Shown: piece by piece, positions 1-8,330 of the stretch
How positions within the stretch are numbered: the first letter of the stretch is position 1
Layout of the letters: each line of letters opens with the position of its first letter
Assembly: GCF_003363755.1 (NCBI RefSeq)
Contig: NZ_CP031396.1
Location: 4,099,001-4,163,000 of the forward strand
DNA: 64,000 nucleotides
Direction: 5' to 3'
Origin: Pseudomonas protegens
Lineage (GTDB): Bacteria; Pseudomonadota; Gammaproteobacteria; Pseudomonadales; Pseudomonadaceae
Made by a program: the position numbers and the translations under genes
The notes under the pieces: generated by a model
Seen by the model: the letters and a program-made list of their open reading frames with translations, nothing else
What the model was told of the DNA's origin: nothing
Databases searched by the model: none

Positions 1-997
1 GCATGTACTTGCGCGCCAGTTCATGGTGCGGGTGATCGGCCAGGCCGGCGTAGCTGACCCAGGCCACCAGCGGGTGGTCCTTGAGGAACTGCGCGACCCG
101 GATCGCGTTGTCGGTGTGGCGCTCCATGCGCAGGGCCAGGGTTTCCAGGCCTTGCAGCAGGAGGAAGGCGTTCATCGGCGCCAGCGCCGCGCCGGTGTTG
201 CGCAGTGGTACGGTGCGGGCCCGGGCGATAAAGGCAGCCGGGCCGAACTTTTCGGTGTAGACCACGCCGTGGTAGGCCGGCTCCGGGGTGTTGAGGCTGG
301 CGAACTTCTGCGGATGCTCGGCCCAGGGGAAGTTGCCGCTGTCGACGATCACCCCGCCCAGGGAGTTGCCGTGGCCGCCGACGTACTTGGTCACCGAGTG
401 CACCACGATGTCGGCGCCGAACTGGATCGGCTTGCACAGGATTGGCGTGGCCACGGTGTTGTCCACCATCAGCGGTACGTTGCGGGCGTGGGCGGCCTGG
501 GCCAGGCCCTCGATGTCGACGATGTTGCCCGCCGGGTTGCCGATGCTTTCGCAGTACACCAGCTTGGTCTTGTCGTCGATCAGCTCGGCGATGGCCTCTG
601 GCGAATCGTCCCGGGCGAAGCGCACTTCGACCCCGAAGCTGGGCAGCAGGTGGGCGAACAGGGTGTAGGTACCGCCGTACAGCTGGGGTGTGGAGACAAT
701 ATTGTCCCCGGCCTGGGTCAGCGTCTGGATCGCGTAGTGGATCGCCGCGCTGCCAGCCGCCACCGCCAGCCCGGCGATCCCGCCTTCCAGGGCGGCCATG
801 CGCTGTTCCAGCACATCGTTGGTGGGGTTCATGATGCGGGTGTAAATGTTGCCGGGCACATCCAGGTTGAACAGGTCCGCCCCGTGCTGGGCGTTGTCGA
901 ATTCGAAGGCGACGTTCTGGTAGATGGGCACGGCCACGGCCTTGGTGGTCGGGTCCGACTTGAATCCATGGTGCAGCGCAATCGTTGCGTCTTTCAT
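1..997 (-). CDS. metY: O-acetylhomoserine sulfhydrylase (MetY-type), C-terminus beyond the window
   Basis: This is a PLP enzyme of the Cys/Met metabolism family that makes homocysteine from O-acetylhomoserine and sulfide in the cytoplasm. About 332 residues are visible, running off the left edge; the family is usually about 425. The Schiff-base lysine is K204 in SVTKYVGGHGNSLGG, and the motif VPIYQNVAFEFDNAQHGADL near residue 23 is typical of the O-acetylhomoserine branch. The ATG at 997 gives MKDATIALHHGFKSDPTTKA, the family's normal N-terminus. The gene is cut by the window edge and there is no sign that it is broken. Confidence 0.88.
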   Translation of the reverse strand, partial: MKDATIALHHGFKSDPTTKAVAVPIYQNVAFEFDNAQHGADLFNLDVPGNIYTRIMNPTNDVLEQRMAALEGGIAGLAVAAGSAAIHYAIQTLTQAGDNIVSTPQLYGGTYTLFAHLLPSFGVEVRFARDDSPEAIAELIDDKTKLVYCESIGNPAGNIVDIEGLAQAAHARNVPLMVDNTVATPILCKPIQFGADIVVHSVTKYVGGHGNSLGGVIVDSGNFPWAEHPQKFASLNTPEPAYHGVVYTEKFGPAAFIARARTVPLRNTGAALAPMNAFLLLQGLETLALRMERHTDNAIRVAQFLKDHPLVAWVSYAGLADHPHHELARKYM

Positions 998-1218
998 AAA
1001 TCCTCGACTCAGTAGCAATCCGTTTTATGAGCACAGCCAGGCAGGTCGTGTGCCCGCGCAGCAGTCAGTGGTCCCGTGTGTCTGAGTCGCCAGCAACCGC
1101 TTGAGGTGCCCGCCGCTTGGCCGCGAGCGGGCGCGTCAGTGTCCAATAGGCGCGGCGGATGGGCAAGGGGGCGCTGGCTTGCCGGGAGCGGGGCGGCCGT
1201 CCTTGGCCAATGGCGGTT
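998..1218. other. Intergenic spacer between metY and the kinase gene
   Basis: This spacer of about 220 bases lies upstream of metY and downstream of the FGGY kinase gene, both on the minus strand. It should carry the metY promoter. I see no convincing -35/-10 pair, no terminator with a T-run and no credible small gene. Confidence 0.4.
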
Positions 1219-2643
1219 TCAGCGCGGCTGGGACCAGCCCTGGGAGCGGCTGACGGCGGCGCTGAAGGTGCGGCGCCAGGCTTCGGCCGTGGTCCGGTCG
1301 ACACGGGGCTGATAGTGGGTGCGGGTGTTGTCCAACTCCGGCAGCTCCAGGCCCAGGCCACGGGCAGCCAGGGCGGCGCAGCCCAGGGCAGTGAGTTCGT
1401 CGAAACGCTGGGTGACGATGGTGCGTTGCAGGATATCGGCAAGGAACTGGGCGAAATACGGGCTGCGGGCCAGCCCGCCGTCGATCGACAGCTGGTCGGT
1501 GACACGCAGGTGATCGTCCATCGCGGTGATCACTTCGGCGCTGCGCAGGGCCACGCCTTCCAGCACCGCCTGGCACAGGTCCTGGCGGCTGGTGGCGGCG
1601 TTCATGCCGATCCACACCGCTCCGGCGCTGCGGTCCCAGTGCGGGCAGGCCAGCCCCGACAACGCCGGGACAAAGGCCAGTTCGCGGGAAATGGCCGGTG
1701 GCTGATCGAAGGCCGCCAGCTCCGAGAAGTCGCTGAACAGGCCCAGCCGCCCGGCCCACTCCACCGCGGCGCTGGCGTCGTACACGCCACCGTCCATGGC
1801 ATACACCGGCTTGCCATCGACCTGCCAGGCAATGGTGGCCAGCAGGCCTTTCTCCGGTGCGCGGATGATCTGATCGCCGGTGACGGTCAGGGCGAAGGCG
1901 CCGGTGCCGAAGGTGATCTTGGCGTCCCCCGGCTGCCGGCAGCCGTGGCCGTAGAGCGAGGCTTGCTGGTCCACCACTGAGGCGCTGATGGGCGTCTGGC
2001 CGATACGCCCGAAGTCGCCGACCGTGGCGCGGATCGGTGGCAGGGCCTCTAGCGGGACGCCGAACAGTGCACACAACTGCGGGTCCCACTGGCCGGTGGC
2101 GAGGTTCATCAGCGAGGTGCGCGACGCGGTGGTGATGTCGGTGGCATAGACCCCGGCCAGGCGGTCGAGGAAGTAGGCATCGGTGGTGCCCAGGCGCAGG
2201 CGGCCGGCACTCAGGGCCGCTTGTGCCGCCGGCAGGTTCTCCACGATCCAGGCCAGCTTGCTGGCGGAAAAATAGGCGTCCAGAGGCAATCCGGCCCGCT
2301 CCAGGGTCAGGGCTTCGGCTCCGTTGGCCCGCAGTTCCTCGATACGTGCGGCGCTGCGGTTGTCCTGCCAGACGATTACCGGAGACAGCGGTGCGCCACT
2401 GATGGCGTCCCAGGCCAGGCAGCTTTCGCCCTGATTGGCCAAGCCGATGGCGTCGACCCGGCCGGTGGCTTCCAGGCAGCGTTGCAGGTTGGCCAGCAGT
2501 TCCAGCGGGTCGTGCTCGACCCAGCCCGGACGAGGGTGATGCTGCTGGTGGCGCAGCGCCAGTTGGATGTCGGCACGGCCTTGCATGTCCACAACCAGTA
2601 CGCGGGTGCTGGTGGTGCCCTGGTCAAGTGCGGCTATTCGCAT
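1219..2643 (-). CDS. FGGY-family carbohydrate kinase, glycerol-kinase-like
   Basis: This is an ATP-dependent kinase of the FGGY (GlpK/XylB) family, 474 residues, slightly shorter than a typical 500-residue GlpK. The N-terminal phosphate loop is ALDQGTTSTRVLV at residues 4-16. The second-domain signature includes ITFGTGAFALTVTGD and, near the C-terminus, SIDGGLARSPYFAQFLAD. It is the last gene of a minus-strand cluster, 27 bases after the second flavoprotein gene. Phosphorylation followed by FAD-dependent oxidation is the logic of the glycerol pathway, so the substrate is probably glycerol or a related small polyol or amino-alcohol. Sequence alone does not fix it. Confidence 0.8.
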   Translation of the reverse strand: MRIAALDQGTTSTRVLVVDMQGRADIQLALRHQQHHPRPGWVEHDPLELLANLQRCLEATGRVDAIGLANQGESCLAWDAISGAPLSPVIVWQDNRSAARIEELRANGAEALTLERAGLPLDAYFSASKLAWIVENLPAAQAALSAGRLRLGTTDAYFLDRLAGVYATDITTASRTSLMNLATGQWDPQLCALFGVPLEALPPIRATVGDFGRIGQTPISASVVDQQASLYGHGCRQPGDAKITFGTGAFALTVTGDQIIRAPEKGLLATIAWQVDGKPVYAMDGGVYDASAAVEWAGRLGLFSDFSELAAFDQPPAISRELAFVPALSGLACPHWDRSAGAVWIGMNAATSRQDLCQAVLEGVALRSAEVITAMDDHLRVTDQLSIDGGLARSPYFAQFLADILQRTIVTQRFDELTALGCAALAARGLGLELPELDNTRTHYQPRVDRTTAEAWRRTFSAAVSRSQGWSQPR

Positions 2644-2670
2644 GGTCTTTTCTCTTGTTGTGGGACGGGC

Positions 2671-3903
2671 CTAGTCGATGCAGATGTCCAGTTGGTCAAG
2701 GTGTTCCGGCAGTTGCAGCTCCTTGAGGGGAATCAGCAGGCGCCGTTCCGGCAGTGCCGAGACCGGGCGGCTCCAGAGGTCCAGGCCCTGGGCGCGGACC
2801 CGCAAGGTGCCGCTGACCGCTCGGCTGACCCGCAGTTGGATGTGCTGCAGGCCCGCCAGCTCGCCGCGCACCAGCCGGCCCGGTACGCCGAGCTTGATTG
2901 GGGCTGCGTACTTCAGGGTCAGCGCGTCATGGGGAGCGGGTAGCTGGTTGCACAGGGCCAGTGCCATCAGGCTGCCGATACGCCGCCCTTCACGGTAGGA
3001 CCAGCCGGCGGTCTCGATCGGTCGCAGCAGGTTGCCGGCGGCGAAGTAGGCCGGGTCCGAGCAGCGCCCGTACTGGTCGATCTTCGGCCCGTTGCTACCG
3101 CTGTCCAGCTGCAGGTGGCTCTGGCGCACCAGGCTCGACTCCGGGGTGAACTGGCCCGTGAGCAACACGCCGTCGCAGGCAATCTCGCGCACCTGACCGT
3201 CGCCCAGGCGCACCTGGGCCGATTCCACCCGGCCGGTGCCGTTGATCGCCAGCAATTGCGCGCCGAAATGCATGGGAATGCCCAGCAAGCGTGGAAACAG
3301 CGACAGCGGCCAGCGTGCGGTTGCCCGGTTGTTGGCTTCGAGCACCGCTACCGGGCGGATTCCTGCGCGCCGGCAACTGAGCACGGCGGACAGGCTGACC
3401 AGCTCGGTGCCGACGATCAGCGGCCGCTCAAAGGGCTTGAGGTGCTGCATATAGAGGAAGTTCTGCAAGGCTCCGGTGTTGATCACGCCCACCGGGCGGT
3501 CGCCGGACAGCAGGCGTGCCGAGCGCGGGGTTTCCCGGGCGCCGGTGGCGATCAGGACCTTTTTTGCCTGGATCTGTCGCGGCCCGTCGGTGCTCGCCAG
3601 GCGCAGCAGGCCGCCGGGTTCCAGGCTGACTACCGTGTGGCGCAGCAGCAGGATCACGCCGGCTTTCAGCGCGGCTTCGACGTTGCGCCGGGCATAGGCC
3701 GGGCCGCTGAGAATGCGTTGATACTCGCGCATGCCGAAGGGCGGGTGAGCGCAGTGCCGGGGAATGCCGCCAGCTTCGCTTTCACGCTCGATGACAATCA
3801 CCGGGCCGATGCCCTGGCGCCGCAGTTCAATGGCGGCCGCGAGGCCCGCCGGGCCGCTGCCGATAATGGCTGCTTCGGCCTGAAGGAGTTCAGTGCTGTT
3901 CAT
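2671..3903 (-). CDS. NAD(P)/FAD-dependent oxidoreductase, partner of the GlpA-like protein
   Basis: This is a 410-residue flavoprotein with an N-terminal FAD-binding GSGPAGLAA at residues 15-23, a mid-protein ATGARE and a C-terminal FAD signature around YFAAGNLLRPIETAGW. It resembles the pyridine-nucleotide disulfide-type subunit found beside GlpA-like dehydrogenases in Firmicutes and Thermotogae glycerol operons. The ATG at 3903 is chosen because it begins MNSTELLQAEAAIIGSGPAG. An earlier in-frame start would add 40 residues translated from the upstream gene. It overlaps the preceding coding region by 14 bases, so the two are probably translationally coupled. It probably passes electrons to or from the GlpA-like subunit. 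Confidence 0.78.
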   Translation of the reverse strand: MNSTELLQAEAAIIGSGPAGLAAAIELRRQGIGPVIVIERESEAGGIPRHCAHPPFGMREYQRILSGPAYARRNVEAALKAGVILLLRHTVVSLEPGGLLRLASTDGPRQIQAKKVLIATGARETPRSARLLSGDRPVGVINTGALQNFLYMQHLKPFERPLIVGTELVSLSAVLSCRRAGIRPVAVLEANNRATARWPLSLFPRLLGIPMHFGAQLLAINGTGRVESAQVRLGDGQVREIACDGVLLTGQFTPESSLVRQSHLQLDSGSNGPKIDQYGRCSDPAYFAAGNLLRPIETAGWSYREGRRIGSLMALALCNQLPAPHDALTLKYAAPIKLGVPGRLVRGELAGLQHIQLRVSRAVSGTLRVRAQGLDLWSRPVSALPERRLLIPLKELQLPEHLDQLDICID

Positions 3904-5296
3904 GGCAACGACCTGTGGCAAGTGGGACGGCCAGTTGACTGGCACTGAGTTCGGCGACTTGGGCCGAGCAATAGAAACCCTGGCAGCGCCCCATGCAGGC
4001 ACGGGTGCGACGCTTGAGCCCACCCAGATCGCCGGGGGGCAGGGGGCTGTGCAGGGCGGTCTCGATTTCGCGACGGGTCACCAGTTCGCAATGGCAGACG
4101 ATTTCGCCATAGCCGGGGCGTTGCCAGTCCCGGGGCAAGTGCTCCGCGAGGTTGGGCATCTGCGGCCAGACCGGCTCGCGCACCGGGTGATGCTGGCGAC
4201 GCTGGCTGTACAGGCTGTAGACGTGCCGGGCAATGCCCAGGGCGGCAGTGAGCCCGGTGGAGCGGATGCCGCCGACGGTGATCCAGTGCCGGGAGTGATC
4301 GGCCTGGATCCGGTACTCCTTCTTGTCGCTGGCCGGGCGCAGCCCCGCGTAGGTCGCGGTGACCGGCATTCCGGCGAGGCCGGGAATCCGCTCCACGGCA
4401 GCGTCGATCAGGCTTTGCAGGGTCGGGCCGTCGAGCCCGGCATGCACCCGGTCCTCCTGTTCTTCGGCGGTGGGGCCCACCAGCAGGTTGCCGTAGACGG
4501 TGCGGGTCAGGACGATGCCTTTGGTGCGTTCGTTGGGCACCGGCAGGACGATGCGCTCCAGCAGTTTGGCCGCGGCCTTGTCGAAGACCACGAACTGGCC
4601 CTTGCGCGGCATGATGCGAAATTCGCTGCGGCCCAGCAGGTTGTGCTCCAGGGTGTCACCGAACAGCCCCGCGCAGTTGATCACCTGGGCGCTGCGCAAG
4701 GTGCCCTGGTTGGTATGCAGGGTCCAGGCATCACCATCGAATTGGCCTTGCTGCACCTCGCACCGCAGCTGCACCCGGGCGCCATGGGCCATGGCCTGCT
4801 GCAGGTAACCCAGGGGCGCTGACCAGGGGTCGATCAGGTGTTCGTCGGGCACCAGCACCGCGCCCACCGCGTGATTGGCCAGATGGGGTTCCAGGGCGAG
4901 GATCTCGCTGCGTTCCAGCAGGCGCACGTTATTGACCCCATTGGCCTGGGCCTGGTCGAGAATCCCTGGCAGGCGGGCCTGGTCCTCGGCGTTCCAGGCC
5001 ACCACCAGGGCGCCACTCTTGAGCAGCGGCAAGTTCATGGCCGAGTGAATCTCCAGGTATTCCTGGTACCCGGCCTGCATGCACTGCAGCTCCAGGCTGC
5101 CGCTGGGGGCATCGAAGCCGGTGTGCAGGATGGCGCTGTTGGCCTTGCTGGCGCCGGAAAGAATGTCGCTGCCCTTTTCCAGCAGCACCACCCGTGCACC
5201 CTCCAGGGCAAAGCGCCTGGCCATGGCGCAACCGACGACGCCGCCACCGACGATGGCCACGTCGAAAGTCACACTGTTCGGATAAAGCTCGGTCAT
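3890..5296 (-). CDS. GlpA-like FAD-dependent dehydrogenase with C-terminal BFD-type [2Fe-2S] domain
   Basis: This is a DAO-fold flavoprotein of 468 residues. The dinucleotide-binding motif AIVGGGVVGCAMARRF lies near residues 14-29, the middle contains GRSEFRIMPRKGQFVVFDK, and a C-terminal cysteine domain carries CHC at 401-403 and ACMGRC at 433-438. That cysteine pattern fits the BFD-like Fe-S domain of anaerobic-type glycerol-3-phosphate dehydrogenases. The ATG at 5296 is used; an upstream TTG would add only ten residues. It probably oxidises the phosphorylated product of the neighbouring kinase. It is not the GlpD single-subunit type usual in Pseudomonas. The electron acceptor is unknown. 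Confidence 0.78.
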   Translation of the reverse strand: MTELYPNSVTFDVAIVGGGVVGCAMARRFALEGARVVLLEKGSDILSGASKANSAILHTGFDAPSGSLELQCMQAGYQEYLEIHSAMNLPLLKSGALVVAWNAEDQARLPGILDQAQANGVNNVRLLERSEILALEPHLANHAVGAVLVPDEHLIDPWSAPLGYLQQAMAHGARVQLRCEVQQGQFDGDAWTLHTNQGTLRSAQVINCAGLFGDTLEHNLLGRSEFRIMPRKGQFVVFDKAAAKLLERIVLPVPNERTKGIVLTRTVYGNLLVGPTAEEQEDRVHAGLDGPTLQSLIDAAVERIPGLAGMPVTATYAGLRPASDKKEYRIQADHSRHWITVGGIRSTGLTAALGIARHVYSLYSQRRQHHPVREPVWPQMPNLAEHLPRDWQRPGYGEIVCHCELVTRREIETALHSPLPPGDLGGLKRRTRACMGRCQGFYCSAQVAELSASQLAVPLATGRCHEQH

Positions 5297-5381
5297 ATGA
5301 ATGCCTGTTTCCTGCGGTAACACCAAGGTCGTGTGCAGGAATCAAAGCATATTGTGGGCCATTATTGTTGTTTTTATTTCT

Positions 5382-5402
5382 TATTCGGTCATATATCGGT
5401 CA
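5382..5402 (-). promoter_or_regulatory. Putative operator: two direct repeats of TGACCGAWA
   Basis: Read on the minus strand, TGACCGATA (5402-5394) and TGACCGAATA (5391-5382) are direct repeats whose TGACCG cores are exactly 11 bases apart, one helical turn. They lie about 90 bases upstream of the GlpA-like gene. The same word recurs in the divergent region at 6300-6425, so this is the likely binding site of the DeoR-family repressor encoded between the two regions. Confidence 0.5.
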
Positions 5403-5453
5403 GTTATGTGTGGGTTTAAGGCGCTGGGCGACCGCCTGCCACACCGGGCGGGC

Positions 5454-6218
5454 TCAAGCCTGCGCCACCAGATGCACCTCCACACCGGCTTTTTCCAGCG
5501 CTGCCTGTAGTGCTGGTCCGGGCTGGCGATCAATCACCAGGCGGTCGATGCGCTCCAGTGGAAATACCTTGAACAGGCCACGGCGTTCCAGCTTCGAGGA
5601 GTCGGCGATTACGGTCAGCTGGCGGGCCTGGGCAATCATGGCGCGAGCGACTTCGGCCTCTTCGATGGAGAAGTCCATGGCGCCGTCTTCATTCAGTGCG
5701 CCGATGGTGATCACCGCGTGTTCGGCGTTGAAGCGGGTGATCTGCTCCAGGGCCAGGGTGCCGACGTTCTGCGTCGAGTCGGGGCGGTATTCGCCGCCGA
5801 TCATGAACACCCGGTTGCCGGATTCGCCCAGGCAGCCGGCGATTGGCAGGGAGTTGGTGATGACCGTCAGGCGCGTGAGCTGGGCCAGTTCCCGGGCGAA
5901 GAACAGGGTGGTGGTCCCGGTATCGATAAAGATGCTGTCCCCGGCGCAGAACAGGCCGGCGGCGTAGCGGGCAATGGCGCGCTTCTCCTGGGCGTGTTCG
6001 TTCATGCGGGTCTGGAAGGTGTTTTCGTGTTCACCGGTAGGCGGCAGGGCCGCGCCGCCGTGGAACTTGGTAACCAGGCCGTTTTCCGCCAGTTCGCTGA
6101 GGTCGCGGCGAATGGTTTCCTGGGAAGTGGCGGTAATGCGGGCCAGTTCCTCCACGGAAATTCGCTCCCGCTGGCGCAGGAGTTCGAGAATCTGCTGTCG
6201 TCGTTCGTTGGGGCGCAT
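5454..6218 (-). CDS. DeoR/GlpR-family transcriptional repressor
   Basis: This is a 254-residue regulator. An N-terminal DeoR winged helix spans about residues 1-58 (RRQQILELLRQRERISVEEL, then TSQETIRRDLSELAENG). A DeoRC sugar-phosphate sensing domain follows, with DTGTTT, NSLPIAG and ADSSKLERRGLFKV. The ATG at 6218 has a GGAAAG ribosome site about six bases upstream; a longer start would add eleven residues. It sits between two sets of catabolic genes that share TGACCGAWA repeats, so it probably represses both and is released by a phosphorylated intermediate. It resembles GlpR but need not respond to glycerol-3-phosphate. Confidence 0.85.
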   Translation of the reverse strand: MRPNERRQQILELLRQRERISVEELARITATSQETIRRDLSELAENGLVTKFHGGAALPPTGEHENTFQTRMNEHAQEKRAIARYAAGLFCAGDSIFIDTGTTTLFFARELAQLTRLTVITNSLPIAGCLGESGNRVFMIGGEYRPDSTQNVGTLALEQITRFNAEHAVITIGALNEDGAMDFSIEEAEVARAMIAQARQLTVIADSSKLERRGLFKVFPLERIDRLVIDRQPGPALQAALEKAGVEVHLVAQA

Positions 6219-6598
6219 GGGGCTTTCCGTTAGTGGTACTTCGCCACACAAATGGGCAGTTTTTGTTACTTACGCACACATTTTGCACATTTGCATGCAT
6301 ATTCGGTCAGGTTCGATGGCGAAGTTAAGCATTTAACTGCAGGTTTCACAATCGTGACCGGTCACCCGCTTAGCCAGGCCAGATCAGCACATGAAGACTA
6401 TGGTGACAGATATTATGACCGATAATTGAGTGTTTGTAGGTAAAAGCCACAACTAATACACATTGTGGCATAGGAAATGCCCTGTGTTTGCACACCGGGT
6501 CATCGCCCGCCTTGGCGAAGAGATGACCAGCGCTGGCCTCAACAAAAACCTCCCCGGTGGGGGAAACCTATAAATGACGCGCAGAGAGATGAACCCAC
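6219..6598. promoter_or_regulatory. Divergent control region between the repressor and transporter genes, with three TGACCG operators
   Basis: This 380-base gap has no credible gene. It contains TGACCGAATA on the minus strand (6309-6300), the perfect palindrome TGACCGGTCA (6355-6364) and TGACCGATAA on the plus strand (6416-6425). These share the core word found upstream of the GlpA-like gene. A small CCCC-GGT-GGGG hairpin lies at 6552-6562, followed by a GAGAGA ribosome site before the transporter ATG. The region should hold the promoters of both divergent units. Confidence 0.55.
6466..6481 (+). promoter_or_regulatory. Possible -24/-12 (sigma-54-type) promoter element
   Basis: TGGCATAGGAAATGCC has GG (6467-6468) and GC (6479-6480) separated by exactly ten bases, the spacing of sigma-54 promoters, and matches TGGCA plus TGC. 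It is also a GGCAT/ATGCC inverted repeat, so it could simply be a protein-binding site. No sigma-54 activator gene is nearby, which lowers confidence. Confidence 0.22.
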
Positions 6599-7834
6599 AT
6601 GGCTGAATTTGGAAACTACGTCATTTACCTGATCATGCTCGGCGCCGTGGTCGGCGCCCTGTCATCCATCATCAAGCCCGACAGTGGCCTGGGTAAGGAG
6701 TTCGTCAACGGTATCCACTCCATTGGTCCGGTCTTTCTGGCCCAGGCCGGGATCATGGTGGCGATTCCCTACCTGTCCCAGGGCATCTCCCATGCGCTGG
6801 GGCCGTTTTTCAATGCCCTGGGTTCGGATGTGTCGATCGCGGCGTTGTCGATCATCGCCGTGGACATGGGCGGCTATCAGCTGGCCAATGCCCTGACCGC
6901 CAATCGCGACCTGTGGATCACCGCGATGCTGGTGGGCTACACCTCGGGGGCGACCATCGTCTACCTGATCCCGGTGGGCCTGACCATGCTTGAGCGCAAG
7001 GACCACAAGTACCTGGCCCTGGGCGCCATGGCCGGGCTGATCAGCATTCCCTTCGCCGTGCTGATGTCGTTGCTGATCATCACCGCTACCCAGTTGCCGG
7101 TGCGCGATATCGTCTCCACCAACTCCGAGGCGCTGTACTACCTGTCCCTGGGGTTTGTCGACATGCTCAAGCTGCTGGCGCCGCTGTTCGTGTTCTGCTT
7201 CCTGCTGGCGGCGGGACTGCGTTACCGGCCGCGCATGATGGTTGGCGGCTTCCTGGTGTTCGGCAAGATCATGGACGCGGCGATCAAGCTGATCCTGGCC
7301 CTGAGCATCGTCGAGCACTTCACCAAGTTCTTCAGCATCAACTTCGGCGGCTGGGGCTTCGACCCGATGTTCGCCGATGAAAAGGAGCTGTTCCGGGCCA
7401 TCGAGATCGCCGGTTACATCGGCATCATGCTCGCCGGCACTTTCCCCATCTGCTACCTGTTCCAGCGCTACTGCAAAAAGCCCATGGAGCTGCTGGGACG
7501 CCAGTTGAACCTGTCCAGCACCGGTGCTGCGGGCTTTGTCATGGTGTTCGCCAACATCATCGCCACCTACCACTTGTTCAAGCACATGACCGCTCGCGAC
7601 AAAGTGCTGTGCGTGGCCCTGGGGGTCTGTGCCCAGGCGCTGATCGGCGATCACCTGGCGTTCACCGCGAACTTCCAGCCGAGCCTGATCCTGCCTGTGC
7701 TCATCGGCAAACTGTTCGGCGGCTTGCTGGCGGTGGCGATTGCCATCCGTATCTCGGTGCCGGCCGCCCAGCGTTATGAGCTGCAAGAGCAGGAACAGGC
7801 CGCGGCCTTTGCCCTGCAACCTGCGCGGACCTGA
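6599..7834 (+). CDS. EutH-like membrane transporter
   Basis: This is a 411-residue integral membrane protein with about ten hydrophobic segments. It keeps landmarks of EutH, the ethanolamine facilitator: an AVDMGGYQLANAL segment (EutH has a CDMGG motif), a GDHLAF segment and GKLFGG near the C-terminus. Length matches the family (about 400). No other ethanolamine-utilisation gene (eutBC, exaC-like) is in the window. The partners are a kinase and flavoprotein dehydrogenases instead, so the substrate may be a related small amino-alcohol or polyol rather than ethanolamine. It is probably repressed through the upstream TGACCG sites. Confidence 0.72.
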   Translation: MAEFGNYVIYLIMLGAVVGALSSIIKPDSGLGKEFVNGIHSIGPVFLAQAGIMVAIPYLSQGISHALGPFFNALGSDVSIAALSIIAVDMGGYQLANALTANRDLWITAMLVGYTSGATIVYLIPVGLTMLERKDHKYLALGAMAGLISIPFAVLMSLLIITATQLPVRDIVSTNSEALYYLSLGFVDMLKLLAPLFVFCFLLAAGLRYRPRMMVGGFLVFGKIMDAAIKLILALSIVEHFTKFFSINFGGWGFDPMFADEKELFRAIEIAGYIGIMLAGTFPICYLFQRYCKKPMELLGRQLNLSSTGAAGFVMVFANIIATYHLFKHMTARDKVLCVALGVCAQALIGDHLAFTANFQPSLILPVLIGKLFGGLLAVAIAIRISVPAAQRYELQEQEQAAAFALQPART

Positions 7835-7870
7835 GGGTCCGCTCCACCTATCCCTGAAGTCGAGGTAACG

Positions 7871-8227
7871 ATGCGCAAGATTTTCCTGGCCTGTCCCTAC
7901 AGCCACTCCGACGCTGAGGTCATCAATGAGCGTTTTCTTCAGTGCAATCGCGTTGCGGCGCAGATACTCGAGGCCGGGCACGCCGTGTTCAGCCAGGTGA
8001 GCATGTCCCATCCGATCAACCTGTGCCTGGCCGGCAAGGACAACGCTGCCATCGGCAGGCTCTGGGCACCGGTGGATGCGTTGTACATGGCGATGATGGA
8101 AGAGTTGATCGTGCTCGACCTGCCGGGCTGGAAGGACAGCGGCGGGATCAAGCGCGAGATCGAGGTCTTCGAATCGTCCGGGCGGCGGGTCAGCCTGTGG
8201 TCCGAGGTCCGCCACGAATTTGCCTGA
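7871..8227 (+). CDS. DUF1937 / nucleoside deoxyribosyltransferase-like protein
   Basis: This 118-residue cytoplasmic protein starts MRKIFLACPYSHSDAEVINE and later has FSQVSMSHPIN and ELIVLDLPGWKDSGGIKREI. These match the DUF1937 pattern, whose fold is related to nucleoside 2-deoxyribosyltransferases. The conserved serine/histidine segment and the GWxxSxGIxxEI motif are intact. It lies 36 bases after the EutH-like gene and is probably in the same operon. Its biochemical role in that setting is not known; hydrolysis or transfer of an N-glycosidic bond is a family-based guess. Confidence 0.6.
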   Translation: MRKIFLACPYSHSDAEVINERFLQCNRVAAQILEAGHAVFSQVSMSHPINLCLAGKDNAAIGRLWAPVDALYMAMMEELIVLDLPGWKDSGGIKREIEVFESSGRRVSLWSEVRHEFA

Positions 8228-8330
8228 GTCCCGGGCCGTACCCATTGTCGCCTGCGCCGGGTACGGCCGCCGTTCGAACTGACGACAGCCTGCGCACAAG
8301 GTAAACTTGCCCGCCTGCGCAGGAGCAACC

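Noticed and set aside
2221..2943. Plus-strand open frame spanning the junction of the kinase and flavoprotein genes
   Set aside because: No ribosome site and no family features; it runs across the end of one real gene and the start of another on the opposite strand.
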